A stretch of DNA of 64,000 nt, from NCBI GenBank assembly GCA_039984715.1, contig JBDWUA010000019.1, forward strand, positions 1-64,000, read 5' to 3'. The position numbers were made by a program, and so were the translations under genes. The notes under the pieces were generated by a model. The model worked only from the letters and a program-made list of their open reading frames with translations, ran no database searches and was not told the DNA's origin. This document shows, in pieces, positions 27,125 through 36,553 of this stretch (position 1 is its first letter; every line of letters begins with the position of its first letter). The stretch is from JABSSA01 sp039984715. Its GTDB lineage: Bacteria; Pseudomonadota; Alphaproteobacteria; Rhodobacterales; Rhodobacteraceae.

Positions 27125-27865
27125 ATGAAATACGGTTTGGACATTGTGATGATCGACCAGCCCAACGGAGGGCGGGATGACCGTGTTTCAGAGCAGCTTT
27201 CGCAACGCGGGTATAATCTGATTTGGGTCCGCCCTGCCGCGGGAGAGATCTTACCTGACGTGAATGAAGTCGATGCATGTGTTAGTTTCGGCGGATCAGG
27301 CTCGGCAAACGACACCGACGCTGCAATGCTTGACACCCTCCGTTGGACTGAAGAATTTGTTGATAGTGGAAAGCCCTTCTTTGGCATTTGTTTGGGGGCT
27401 CAAATCCTTGCTAAGGCACTCGGAGCCCAGGTTTACCCCTGCGAGATCGAGCGAGGCTTTACGGACATTCACCCCTCAGGCGGTGGCAACGCGTATCTGT
27501 CCGAAACAACCCCCTTTTATCAATGGCACAAAGAAACCTTTGACATGCCAAGTTCAGCCCAACCCGTTGGTTTTGGTGATGTGGTGGAAAATCAAGCATT
27601 TAGCCTCTCTAAAAACCAAATTGCAGTACAATTTCATCCTGATGTCAGACATCGCACTTGCGCCAGATGGCTGTCGGGTCAGCGTGCGTTATGGCCACAA
27701 GAGAAAATCGAATTGATGGAGACCCATTTGCCGCTTTTTGAAAAATACGACGCCACTGTTGACGCATGGGTGGCAACAATCCTCGACAATTGGGAAGACG
27801 ATTTTGAAGACTTAGGTCGGAACGCAAGCGCCGCCGACCTGTCTATGCGCATTTTGCAACGATGA
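27125..27865 (+). CDS. Class I glutamine-amidotransferase-like hydrolase
   Basis: A 246-residue single-domain GATase with nucleophile C89 in FFGICLGAQ and H171 in VQFHPDV. The third residue of the usual Cys-His-Glu triad is Asp173 instead of Glu. There is no partner synthetase domain, so it resembles stand-alone enzymes such as the gamma-glutamyl peptidases that remove gamma-Glu from glutathione conjugates in plants, or puuD-like hydrolases. Its last 54 bases overlap the end of the converging LysR gene. Confidence 0.82.
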   Translation: MKYGLDIVMIDQPNGGRDDRVSEQLSQRGYNLIWVRPAAGEILPDVNEVDACVSFGGSGSANDTDAAMLDTLRWTEEFVDSGKPFFGICLGAQILAKALGAQVYPCEIERGFTDIHPSGGGNAYLSETTPFYQWHKETFDMPSSAQPVGFGDVVENQAFSLSKNQIAVQFHPDVRHRTCARWLSGQRALWPQEKIELMETHLPLFEKYDATVDAWVATILDNWEDDFEDLGRNASAADLSMRILQR

Positions 27866-28699
27866 GGACATCGCAGCCACATGTTCCTGCGATGCTTTTT
27901 CTGCAACCACAACAGATCTAAATGAATCGGGCAGCTTTAAGAAGCCTTCGTGATCAGACAGTATCTGAAAATTGTCTTGCATGAGGCTCGCTGGCAGAAT
28001 TCCAACGGCCCGCCCAGATCGTATGGCAGATAGGGTAACACCAAAGCTGGGAGAGGAAAACACAGTGTGCCAATTCCGTCCTTGCTGGTTTAAGGCTTCC
28101 GAAACCATGTCTTGCCACCAGCATGACCGCTCCAGCATTGCCAAAGGCAACGGGTCAATTCTGTGAACCGCGCTGTCCTGTTTGCAAACCCAATAATTTT
28201 CGTGCTGACAAAAGGGAGTATTACTTTTGTATCTAGGTCCTGAAATGATCGCCATATCCAACTCGTCGCGCCGGACTTCGCTTTCAAATTCTGATGTGCA
28301 CCCTGCCATAGCAGTAACATGCACATCCGGGTATTCTTGCCCAAAATCCCAAAGCGCAATTTCCAAAAGTTTGCCTTCGAAATCGTCGGGAATACCGATC
28401 TTTAACTCAATTGTTTCTTTGTTTCCAAATAAGGCGCCGATTTCGCTCATGTCTGAAGATATAGAGACCGCAAGAGGCAACAATCGCTGGCCTTCGACGG
28501 TGATAGACATACCGCGAGCCCCGCGTTCAAAAAGCTTTACACCCAACTCAACTTCTAGCTTTTTTAGCTGCAAACTTAAGGTCGACTGCGTGCAGCACAT
28601 TTCTTGCGCAGCCCGCGTCAGGTTCTTGTATTTCGAAATTGCTAGAAAGCCCCTTAGGAGGGTGCTGTTCAAGTTTTGGTTTTCAAATATCTTACGCAT
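27812..28699 (-). CDS. LysR-family transcriptional regulator
   Basis: A 295-residue protein with the N-terminal winged helix-turn-helix (FLAISKYKNLTRAAQEMCCT, then LSLQLKKLEVELGVKLFERG) and a periplasmic-binding-like effector domain from about residue 95. It is divergent from the dipeptidase gene at 28969 and converges on the amidotransferase with a 54-base overlap. It probably controls the dipeptidase and perhaps the right-hand part of the cluster. Confidence 0.9.
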   Translation of the reverse strand: MRKIFENQNLNSTLLRGFLAISKYKNLTRAAQEMCCTQSTLSLQLKKLEVELGVKLFERGARGMSITVEGQRLLPLAVSISSDMSEIGALFGNKETIELKIGIPDDFEGKLLEIALWDFGQEYPDVHVTAMAGCTSEFESEVRRDELDMAIISGPRYKSNTPFCQHENYWVCKQDSAVHRIDPLPLAMLERSCWWQDMVSEALNQQGRNWHTVFSSPSFGVTLSAIRSGRAVGILPASLMQDNFQILSDHEGFLKLPDSFRSVVVAEKASQEHVAAMSSSLQNAHRQVGGACVPT

Positions 28700-28968
28700 T
28701 TCAATTCGCTATGCCATTGTTGCGCCCATAGGTTGTAACGTTATATTAACTGAATGCTGCTGTCTAACGAAAATGAACGACCTTTCCGTGTGGCGCAGTT
28801 AGCCGCCTCAAATTGCTGCCGACGTTTTGCCATTAGGAACGGAGTTTTTGAATTCGAAAAACGCTGAGTCTTTGGGTCTTTCTGATAGCGGCAGAATAGC
28901 AAGGTGATCGTCGCGGAAGAGCCTGTCGACAGGTTCATCGTAAAACATCATGTGAAAGGCAAAAAACC

Positions 28969-29982
28969 ATGACAGACACTAAGGGGCTTTGGTTTGACGG
29001 GCACAATGACGCGTTGCTTAGGCTGTCAAAAATGGCGCCTGCCGACGCTGCTTTTAACTTTGAGGATGAAAGTCAAGGCGAATTCAACCTGCAAGGCGCG
29101 CGACGCGGAGGGCTTGTCGGGGGGGTGTTCGCGATATTCTGCCCCTCCGCTGAAACCGAAACACCGGGTTATTACGCAAACCTGCCTGCGCAAGATGCAC
29201 TTCCGCTTGCACTAGAACAAGTTTCCATCTTTCAACGACTTGAACGTGCGGGACAGCTTGCCCATTGCCGCGACGCCAACAGCTTGAGAAGCGCAATTAG
29301 TGGACCAAAGTTAGCTGCGATATTGCATCTGGAAGGGGCGGAGGCATTGGGTGAAGAGGCTGAACTGCTCGAAGCCTTTTATGCGTTTGGATTACGATCT
29401 TTGGGCCTTGTCTGGAGCCGCCAGAACGCATTTGGAACCGGTGTTCCAATGATCCCGGACAGCAGCCCAGAAATTGGGCCCGGATTGACTTCCGCAGGGA
29501 AGTCGCTCGTGCAACGATGTGACGACATGGGTGTCATCATTGATGTGTCACATCTCAATGAAAAAGGGTTCTGGGATGTCGCCGAAATTTCGCGAAACCC
29601 GTTGGTCGCAACCCATTCCAATGCGCATGCATTGTGCCCACATGCACGCAATTTAACCGACCAGCAATTGCTGGCCATACGCAACAGCAATGGCGTCGTG
29701 GGGCTAACATTTGCTGTCGATTATCTGCGTGCCGATGGACAACGTGTCACAGACACACCACTTAGCCGAGTTGTCGAACACTTCGAATACATGTTGATGC
29801 AACTTGGGCCTGATTGCCTTGCAATTGGGTCGGACTTCGATGGTGCTTACGTCCCCGACCTGCTCAATAAAGTCGAGCGTGTGCCCGACCTGATACAAAG
29901 TCTTCGAGAACGTGGACACTCCGAGTCTGTCCTTCGGAAAACCCTTCGAGACAATTGGCTCCGTGTTTATGATCCCAATTGA
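28969..29982 (+). CDS. M19-family membrane-dipeptidase-type zinc peptidase
   Basis: A 337-residue protein with the binuclear zinc ligands of renal-dipeptidase relatives: H12 and D14 in FDGHND, E122 in HLEGAEAL, H195 in IDVSHLN and H216 in THSNAH, plus IGSDFDGA. It has no signal peptide, so it works in the cytoplasm. The family hydrolyses dipeptides including Cys-Gly conjugates of glutathione, and GliJ of fungal gliotoxin synthesis belongs here. It is the last intact gene of the cluster. Confidence 0.9.
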   Translation: MTDTKGLWFDGHNDALLRLSKMAPADAAFNFEDESQGEFNLQGARRGGLVGGVFAIFCPSAETETPGYYANLPAQDALPLALEQVSIFQRLERAGQLAHCRDANSLRSAISGPKLAAILHLEGAEALGEEAELLEAFYAFGLRSLGLVWSRQNAFGTGVPMIPDSSPEIGPGLTSAGKSLVQRCDDMGVIIDVSHLNEKGFWDVAEISRNPLVATHSNAHALCPHARNLTDQQLLAIRNSNGVVGLTFAVDYLRADGQRVTDTPLSRVVEHFEYMLMQLGPDCLAIGSDFDGAYVPDLLNKVERVPDLIQSLRERGHSESVLRKTLRDNWLRVYDPN

Positions 29983-30155
29983 ATCGAATTTTTGGTGCCC
30001 TCACTTAACAAATGCCATGTGGAATAGTCCGAATAGGGGTGCAATTGTAACGTAGTCAGATATGATTCAACATGTTACCTAGGCTCAGGACCCATTATTT
30101 TTGTTGATAGTGTGATGGTAACATGTTTCAAACCCCTAAACTGTGGGGATGTAAT

Positions 30156-30870
30156 GTGAGTGATCTTTATTGGCTGAGCGAAGAACAGATGAGGCGGCTT
30201 CGACCGTACATTCCAAAGAGCCATGGGGTGCCTCGTGTTGACGACAGGCGCGTCCTGAGCGGCATAATCTCCATCTATCGCATGGGTTACGCTGGTGTGA
30301 TGCACCTAAGAAATACGGTCCGCACAAGACGCACTACAATCGTTGGAAGCGATGGAGTGACATGGGTGTATTCGCGCGGATCATGCTCGGGTTAGCTGCT
30401 GAAGCGCCGAAAAACAAAACGATATCAATCGATGCAACTTTTCTCAAAGCACATCGTACAGCGTCCAGCTTGTGGGCCACAAAGGGGGCGTGGACGCCTG
30501 ATCGCCGCACCTAGGGTATTTCCCAAGAAATGTCCCGAGTGGGAGGTCGCACTAAGGGCGGTATGAATACGAAACTGCATGCCGTGACTGATACGATTGG
30601 GCGGCCCATTCGGTTCTTTATGACTGCAGGGCAGGTCAGTGACTATACTGGCGCACGTGCTCTCGTGAGCAGCCTTCCATCGGCAGATTGGTTGCTTGGT
30701 CCCTCTCATCGTTTGCGGTGCAAAAGACTGCCGGTCGACGGATCGCGGGTATGACGCTGATTGGTTCCGCGAAGACCTTGTAAATATGGGTATCACTCCC
30801 TGTATCCCGGGGCGAAAGCCGCGGGAAAAGCCCGTCAAATATGACAAGCGCCGATACAAGCGGCGCAACC
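30156..30870 (+). pseudogene. IS5-type (IS427-like) transposase, broken and truncated
   Basis: From GTG 30156 the product begins VSDLYWLSEEQMRRLRPYIP and reads through GVPRVDDRRVLSGII. Shifted frames continue DAPKKYGPHKTHYNRWKRWSDMG, SIDATFLKAHR (first catalytic Asp), NTKLHAVTDTIGRPIRF, DRGYDADWFRE and YDKRRYKRRNR. Several frameshifts and a stop at about 30511 break it, and roughly the last 40 residues are missing where it joins the antitoxin fragment. Group assignment is from the recognisable blocks only. Confidence 0.8.
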
Positions 30871-30879
30871 GCCCCTCTC

Positions 30880-31141
30880 GTGACATTGCTGCGCAATGCA
30901 TTGCCCAAAGCGTCGAAACCGCATTCCTGTCTGCTTCGCTTTCAATTACCATGACTTTGTGGGCTTCGATCGTCGATTGAGCCGCGTTGTAAGTAGCGCT
31001 TACGACAAAAGAACTGACATCGACACCGTTCAGCGTGGCTGCACGATTGATCGAGTCTTTCACAGATGGTTGAGCACGGGCTTTCAAGCGAGCGCTTTTG
31101 GGCTCGCCGATCGCCACCGTGGTGCCTTTAAATGCCAACAT
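30880..31141 (-). pseudogene. DUF1778/TacA-type antitoxin, truncated by the IS
   Basis: The minus-strand frame from ATG 31141 encodes RLKARAQPSVKDSINRAATL, then NGVDVSSFVVSATYNAAQST, then IEAHKVMVI: a ribbon-helix-helix antitoxin of the type normally paired with a GNAT toxin. After about 80 residues it runs into antisense transposase sequence, so the C-terminus and the expected downstream toxin gene are lost. Confidence 0.7.
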
Positions 31142-31710
31142 TGTAGTCTCTTTTCAGCTTCAGGCCCCGTTTGACCAAACCGCTAGATCGCCCTTTTGTC
31201 GCACTATTTACGGGAGTTGGGCGTACACCTGAGATGAGTGCTTTTAACATGTCTCGCATCGTATTCCGCTCAATGAGGCGTGGGAACTTTGTGTAATTTC
31301 CATGCTTTTTCAGACAACTACCGGCAACAACTGGTACATGAACGCCAGTATCTTTGTGGACATTTCGCGGTTTGATGCCGCTTCTTTGATTATATTCACC
31401 GCAACAAAGGAGTCAGACTGTGAAACCGAAACGAACAGACGAATTATGTGTAAAAACAACATATTGCTGGCGTAGAAAGTAGCTGCTGTTCTGAAAGTTC
31501 TCACGGCGACCAACGGAAGAATTGCCCTAGTCGCGAATGGGGCTATTTTATCTGGAGCAGGGCTATACGTCACTCCGGAAATGGTCAGGAAAGGGCTCTG
31601 CAATTCTGGTGCACCGCCCGCAGCATGTTCGGCCACAGCCACATTTACCTCGCCAAATATTGGTTGGCTTGGGCAGGTATGCAGCTCAATTGGTGCATGT
31701 GTTTTTCTGC
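31142..31710. other. About 0.57 kb without a supported gene
   Basis: A 144-codon minus-strand frame (31310-31744) overlaps the end of the SGNH gene. It has no recognisable domain or clear start signal and its composition looks non-coding. Probably decayed sequence between the IS/antitoxin junction and the transporter operon. Confidence 0.35.
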
Positions 31711-32376
31711 CTAATTTGCCACTAAGCTCAAGAACTTCGGCCAAGTTGGCGATTTAGCAATGTTGTCTGCTAAGACGTCGTAACCGTCTGCGGTCGGATG
31801 GAGGCCATCGCCAAGTTCCAAAGCCGATGAGAACTCAGAATTCTTAGAGAGAGCTTCGGATTGGAGAATGAGCGGGGCATTTAGTGATGCGCAGACGTCC
31901 CCCAATATTGAGTTCACTTCATTCAGCTTCATCAAAATAACCTCACCTGTTCCGCCGTCATCGCGGACAAGACTAGGTAGAACAGGTGCAGGTTCAATCA
32001 CCACAACCGTTCCGTACAACTGCCCTGCACGGATGATCTGGGACAGATCTTGCGAGAGCGTACATTTATCAAGAGGGACCGTATTGACTGTTGCAGACGC
32101 ACGGAGCGCGTCATTAACCCCGATCATTAAAGCTGTGCCAGCCCCATCGCGCCCTGTTAGCCGCGCGGCAAGTTCGGTTTGGCACCGGTTGGCCACGTCT
32201 GCGATCAGGTTGCTACCTACGCCAAGGTTATAACAGTGCATTCTTTTCGGGTTGGGCGACGTGGCAGCCATCAGTCGCGCGGGCCATCCAGTTCCACGTG
32301 CGTCACCATCGCCAACTGTTAAGCTGTCGCCCAAAAAGGCGATGCATAGCTTTCGTGAGAGGGGTACGGCATTCAT
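31711..32376 (-). CDS. SGNH/GDSL-family hydrolase
   Basis: A 221-residue cytoplasmic esterase with GDSLT (Ser18), a GVNDA block and DGLHPTADGY providing the Asp-His pair. Its ATG overlaps the stop of the ABC ATPase gene (ATGA), which fixes the start at 32376 and shows it is the last gene of the importer operon. It probably removes ester groups such as acetyl from the imported compound. Confidence 0.88.
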   Translation of the reverse strand: MNAVPLSRKLCIAFLGDSLTVGDGDARGTGWPARLMAATSPNPKRMHCYNLGVGSNLIADVANRCQTELAARLTGRDGAGTALMIGVNDALRASATVNTVPLDKCTLSQDLSQIIRAGQLYGTVVVIEPAPVLPSLVRDDGGTGEVILMKLNEVNSILGDVCASLNAPLILQSEALSKNSEFSSALELGDGLHPTADGYDVLADNIAKSPTWPKFLSLVAN

Positions 32377-33362
32377 GAGGCGGCCTCCAAAGGAGTGTGG
32401 CAAGCAACTTGGTTGCCATTTTCCAACGTCGTTTTTGGCGCTGTGGTACGGCACAGCTCTGTCGCAAGCGCACATCGCGGGTGGAAGGCGCACCCTGTGG
32501 GGATGTTGCGCGCCGACGCGACTTCTCCCGGTAAGATAATCCGTTGATCGTCTTTTTTGTCCGGCGACGGCATCGCGGACAACAATGCCCGAGTGTAAGG
32601 GTGGCGCGGAGCGGCAAAAAGGGATGCGGTGTCGCTTTCTTCCACGATCCTGCCTAGGTACATAACAGCGACACGATCCGCACTGTGGCGTACCACGGAT
32701 AGATCGTGGGTGATAAGCAGATAGGTCAGGCCCAGATCGCGTTGCAGCTCTTGGAAGAGGTTCAGGATTTGCGCGGCCACCGAGACGTCCAATGCCGAAA
32801 CCGGTTCATCCCCGATCACAAGGCGTGGATTAACTGCCAATGCGCGCGCAATTCCGATCCGTTGACGTTGCCCGCCCGAAAATGCGTGGGGGTAACGGTT
32901 CATCGCGTTGGTTTGCAAACCGACCCGATCCAACAGATCGGTTACGATATCTGTTGCAGCGTCCCCCTGTGCGATGCCGAAATTTCGCAACGGTTCTGCT
33001 ATGATCTGGCGTACGGTCATGCGCGGGTTGAGCGAGCTAAACGGGTCTTGAAAAATCAATTGCACATCGCGCCACAGTTGTTTGCGGTCTGACCCATGCA
33101 ACGCGCCGATATCAAGGGTCTTGCCTTCACGCGTGCGTAATTCGATCTTACCTGCCGTCGGCGACAAGGCCCCTGCAATCAATTTTGCCGCCGTGGATTT
33201 TCCGCACCCCGACTCCCCCACAAGCGCAGTGGTTTTCCCCTCTTGGACGGCCAACGAAATGCCATTCACGGCACGCACCGCATGAGGATCAAAGTTGAAC
33301 ATGCCCTTTGATTGACCGAAGTGCTTTTCCAGATCTGTTATCTGCATCAATGGATTAGTCAT
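32373..33362 (-). CDS. Peptide/oligosaccharide ABC transporter ATP-binding protein (OppF/DppF type)
   Basis: A 329-residue ATPase with Walker A GESGCGKST, signature FSGGQRQRIGIARAL, Walker B LVIGDEP and the C-terminal Cys-rich segment CAFHPRCALATELC of Opp/Dpp ATPases. The start at 33362 overlaps the end of the upstream ATPase gene by 8 bases; a much longer in-frame extension is rejected because it lies inside that gene. Confidence 0.92.
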   Translation of the reverse strand: MTNPLMQITDLEKHFGQSKGMFNFDPHAVRAVNGISLAVQEGKTTALVGESGCGKSTAAKLIAGALSPTAGKIELRTREGKTLDIGALHGSDRKQLWRDVQLIFQDPFSSLNPRMTVRQIIAEPLRNFGIAQGDAATDIVTDLLDRVGLQTNAMNRYPHAFSGGQRQRIGIARALAVNPRLVIGDEPVSALDVSVAAQILNLFQELQRDLGLTYLLITHDLSVVRHSADRVAVMYLGRIVEESDTASLFAAPRHPYTRALLSAMPSPDKKDDQRIILPGEVASARNIPTGCAFHPRCALATELCRTTAPKTTLENGNQVACHTPLEAAS

Positions 33363-34341
33363 GAAGATGACACCTTGCGGTATGGGTCGAAGAGATAGAA
33401 TGCACAGGAGGCCACGTCGTGGTGCATTGCGGCCCTGCAAATTCAGGGCAGCGGGGATGGAATGGGCATCCCGTGGGGCGTGCGACAGGATCAGGCACCG
33501 ATCCTTGCAAAGTGGCAAGCGCTGTTCCGGCTTCGGTGAAGGCGGGCAATGCCTTGAGCAAGGCGCGCGTATACGGATGCGCTGGTGCATGCAAAACGTC
33601 ACTTGCTGGGCCGGTTTCAATCGATTGACCCAGATACATCACCATGACCCGATCCGCGATTTCGCTCACGAGACCGATGTTGTGGCTGATAAAGATCATT
33701 GCCATATTTAGGTCCGATTGCAACTTGGCCAGAAGCTCAACGATCTGCGCCTCGGTCGTTGCATCCAAAGCCGTTGTGGGTTCGTCGCAAATCAATAGGC
33801 GCGGACTGCATGACAATGCCATGGCGATCATGGCGCGTTGCCGCATACCGCCGGAAATTTGATGCGCGTATTGCTTTGCAATCTCTGCGGGGCTGGCCAT
33901 GCCGACCTGATCCAATAGCTCAACGGCGCGGTCCAATGCCGCCTTTTTCGACAAATCGGTATGCTGACGCAAGGTGGTGACGATCTGATTGCCAATTGTA
34001 TGAACAGGGCTAAGGCTCGCCATTGGTTCTTGGAACACCATTGCAATTTCGGACCCGCGTAGGGACCGGATTGTTTTACCGTTTTTGGGCAATCCGGTGA
34101 CTGTGATTGAGTCACCAATTTGCGGCTGATAGGTGATCTTTCCACCTGTGATTTTGCCGCCAGACGGGACAAGCCCAAGGATAGCGCGCGCAGACAGTGA
34201 TTTGCCCGACCCGCTTTCGCCAACGATGCCCAAGGTTTCGCCAGCGGCCATATCAAAGCTGATGTTTTCAACGGCAGGCACCATCAAATGGCGCAGGTGG
34301 AACCCAATAGATAGGTCTTTTACCGAAATCACAGAATCCAT
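33355..34341 (-). CDS. Peptide/oligosaccharide ABC transporter ATP-binding protein (OppD/DppD type)
   Basis: A 328-residue ATPase with Walker A GESGSGKS, signature ISGGMRQRAMIAMAL, Walker B LLICDEP and the C-terminal CPFHPRCPEFAGPQC segment. ATG 34341 lies 2 bases past the permease stop and follows GGAAG; an upstream in-frame ATG at 34356 is possible. It pairs with the following ATPase to drive import. Confidence 0.92.
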   Translation of the reverse strand: MDSVISVKDLSIGFHLRHLMVPAVENISFDMAAGETLGIVGESGSGKSLSARAILGLVPSGGKITGGKITYQPQIGDSITVTGLPKNGKTIRSLRGSEIAMVFQEPMASLSPVHTIGNQIVTTLRQHTDLSKKAALDRAVELLDQVGMASPAEIAKQYAHQISGGMRQRAMIAMALSCSPRLLICDEPTTALDATTEAQIVELLAKLQSDLNMAMIFISHNIGLVSEIADRVMVMYLGQSIETGPASDVLHAPAHPYTRALLKALPAFTEAGTALATLQGSVPDPVARPTGCPFHPRCPEFAGPQCTTTWPPVHSISSTHTARCHLHD

Positions 34342-34342
34342 C

Positions 34343-35473
34343 TTAGGTCTTCCCATAAGGGTCGGACGCGTCGCGCAACCCGTCACCGAAGAAGTTAAAA
34401 GCCAGAACCGTAATCACCACGGCCAAGCCAGGGATTAAAAGCCATGGGGCTTGGCTGATCACTTGCAGACTTTGCGCATCTTTAAGCAAAACGCCCCAAC
34501 TGACCGCAGGGGCCTGAAGGCCCAAACCAAGGAAGGACAGCGCGGTTTCCGCAAGGATCATTTCAGGGATCGACAAAGTGAGCGATGCGATGATGTGGCT
34601 GGCAAAGGACGGCACCATATGGCGCAGGATGATCCGCATTTCGGACGCGCCGGAAATGCGCGCTGCCAATACAAAGTCCTCTTCGCGCAGGGCCAAAAAA
34701 CGCCCCCTGACAACACGGGCAATGCCGGTCCAGCCGATGATGGACAAGATCACCGTGATCATTAGGTAGGTTATGATCGGATCTTGACCGGGCGGAACCG
34801 CAGCGGCGAGCCCCATCCAAAGCGGGATGGTCGGCAAGGATTGCAAGAAATCGATTGTCCGTTGCACTGCGGTATCGATCCATCCGCCAAAGTAACCCGA
34901 CATCCCGCCCAGTATGATCCCGATGACGAACGATAGTGCAACACCGACCAATCCGATGGAGAGCGACACACGCGCGCCGTGGATAATCCGGGACAGAACA
35001 TCGCGCCCCAGTTTGTCAGTGCCCAGAACGAAAAACGTCACGCCCCGTTGCGGTTCAGCTACTCCGATAAAACGCGTTTCTAGCGGGATGAAGCCCCACA
35101 TTTCATAGGGTTCGGACGGCGCGAAAAGCCGGATGGTGTGTTTCGTTTCGACATCTTCGACATAGGACAAGCGTCTCGTGACGGGGTCGCGTTCGCCTTT
35201 AAGCTCGCGCACATAGGGCCACGTTAAACCTCCGTCGGCATCGATCACGTGGATCGCCTGTGGTGGGGCAAGCACATGACGTCGATTGATATCGCTATGC
35301 TCATAGGGCGACATAAACTCGGCGAAAATCGCCAGAAAATAAAGCAGGCCCACAATATACATGCTGATTACTGCAAGTTTGTGTTTACGAAACTTGGCCC
35401 ATCCCAAACGAAAGCCAGAGGCTTCGGCATAAGATTTCAACGCATCCGCGTCGTGTTGAGACATAACAGTCAT
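34343..35473 (-). CDS. ABC transporter permease (OppC/DppC type)
   Basis: A 376-residue inner-membrane protein with one N-terminal helix, a periplasmic loop of about 100 residues and five further helices. The coupling loop IARVVRGRFLALREEDFVLAARISGAS is the EAA motif of the family. The long loop after helix 1 (about 65-140) is larger than in typical DppC. Its ATG follows directly on the stop of the first permease gene. Confidence 0.92.
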   Translation of the reverse strand: MTVMSQHDADALKSYAEASGFRLGWAKFRKHKLAVISMYIVGLLYFLAIFAEFMSPYEHSDINRRHVLAPPQAIHVIDADGGLTWPYVRELKGERDPVTRRLSYVEDVETKHTIRLFAPSEPYEMWGFIPLETRFIGVAEPQRGVTFFVLGTDKLGRDVLSRIIHGARVSLSIGLVGVALSFVIGIILGGMSGYFGGWIDTAVQRTIDFLQSLPTIPLWMGLAAAVPPGQDPIITYLMITVILSIIGWTGIARVVRGRFLALREEDFVLAARISGASEMRIILRHMVPSFASHIIASLTLSIPEMILAETALSFLGLGLQAPAVSWGVLLKDAQSLQVISQAPWLLIPGLAVVITVLAFNFFGDGLRDASDPYGKT

Positions 35474-36463
35474 TTAAGCCTCATCAAATTGGATGCGTGG
35501 GTCGACAAGCGTCAACAAGATATCGGAAACCAGTGTGCCGATCAGAGTGAAAACGCTGAGCATGAATATGAAACTGCCTGCGAGATACATGTCTTGGGAA
35601 ATTAGCGCGCGCAGCAACATTGGCCCCGCCATAGGGAGGTTCAAAACAATCGCAGTTGTCACAGCGCCGGAAAAAAGCTCGGGGATTGTGGTCCCAATAG
35701 TGGACAAGAAGGGGTTCAGCGCAACACGGACCGGATAGCGCAGGATCACGCGCCATTCAGGGAGACCTTGGGCGCGGGCAGCTTCGACGTAGGGCTTTTG
35801 AAGCTCGTCGAGCACGTTAGCCCGCATTTGCCGGATCAAGCTGGCCGCACCAGATGTGCCCAGCACGATAAGAGGCAGCCACATGTGCGCGATTAAATCG
35901 CCAACCTTGGCCCAAGACCAAGGCGCATTCGCGTATTCAGGGGAAAACAACCCAGATACGTCCGTGCCCCAATAATCAAACGCAAGCCACATCAAGATCA
36001 ACGCCAGCAGAAAGTTTGGAGTGGCTTTACCAATGAACCCAATGATCGTTGCGACATAATCAAACAACGAATAGGGCCGGACGGCAGAGTAGATGCCGAT
36101 AGGTAGGGCTATTATCCAGGTCGCAACCAGCGTCGCGCCGGTTACAACGACGGTCAAAGCAAGGTATTCTCCGATCAAGGAAGACACTGGAACCCGCCAT
36201 TCAAACGAATACCCCATGTCTCCATGAACCAGCATTGCCCACATCCATTTCCCGTATTGGACAATAAACGGCTGATCGAACCCGAAACGTTCGCGCAGGC
36301 GTTCGACGACTTCGGGGCTGTAATCACCTTCGGCACCCATCTGTGCCTCAAGCACTGTGAGGTAATCGCCCGGTGGGAGCTGGATGATTGCAAAGGAGAC
36401 AATCGAAACCGCAAGTAACGTTGGGATGAACCACAAAATGCGGCGAATGATGTATCCGGTCAC
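35474..36463 (-). CDS. ABC transporter permease (OppB/DppB type)
   Basis: A 329-residue inner-membrane protein beginning MTGYIIRRILWFIPTLLAVS, typical of DppB-like permeases, with the EAA-type loop RQMRANVLDELQKPYVEAAR followed by AQGLPE. It lies 90 bases downstream of the binding-protein gene in the same operon. Confidence 0.92.
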   Translation of the reverse strand: MTGYIIRRILWFIPTLLAVSIVSFAIIQLPPGDYLTVLEAQMGAEGDYSPEVVERLRERFGFDQPFIVQYGKWMWAMLVHGDMGYSFEWRVPVSSLIGEYLALTVVVTGATLVATWIIALPIGIYSAVRPYSLFDYVATIIGFIGKATPNFLLALILMWLAFDYWGTDVSGLFSPEYANAPWSWAKVGDLIAHMWLPLIVLGTSGAASLIRQMRANVLDELQKPYVEAARAQGLPEWRVILRYPVRVALNPFLSTIGTTIPELFSGAVTTAIVLNLPMAGPMLLRALISQDMYLAGSFIFMLSVFTLIGTLVSDILLTLVDPRIQFDEA

Positions 36464-36553
36464 GTCATCTTATCCTGAAATTTTATAGTAAGTTCATACA
36501 ATGCGCGCCTTACACTGTAAGACGCGCATCGCGTGGATCAAAGGTGGGGAGGA

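Noticed and set aside
30425..31141. A 238-codon minus-strand frame as one gene
   Set aside because: Only its first 80 residues look like a protein (DUF1778 antitoxin); the rest is antisense to transposase blocks on the plus strand.
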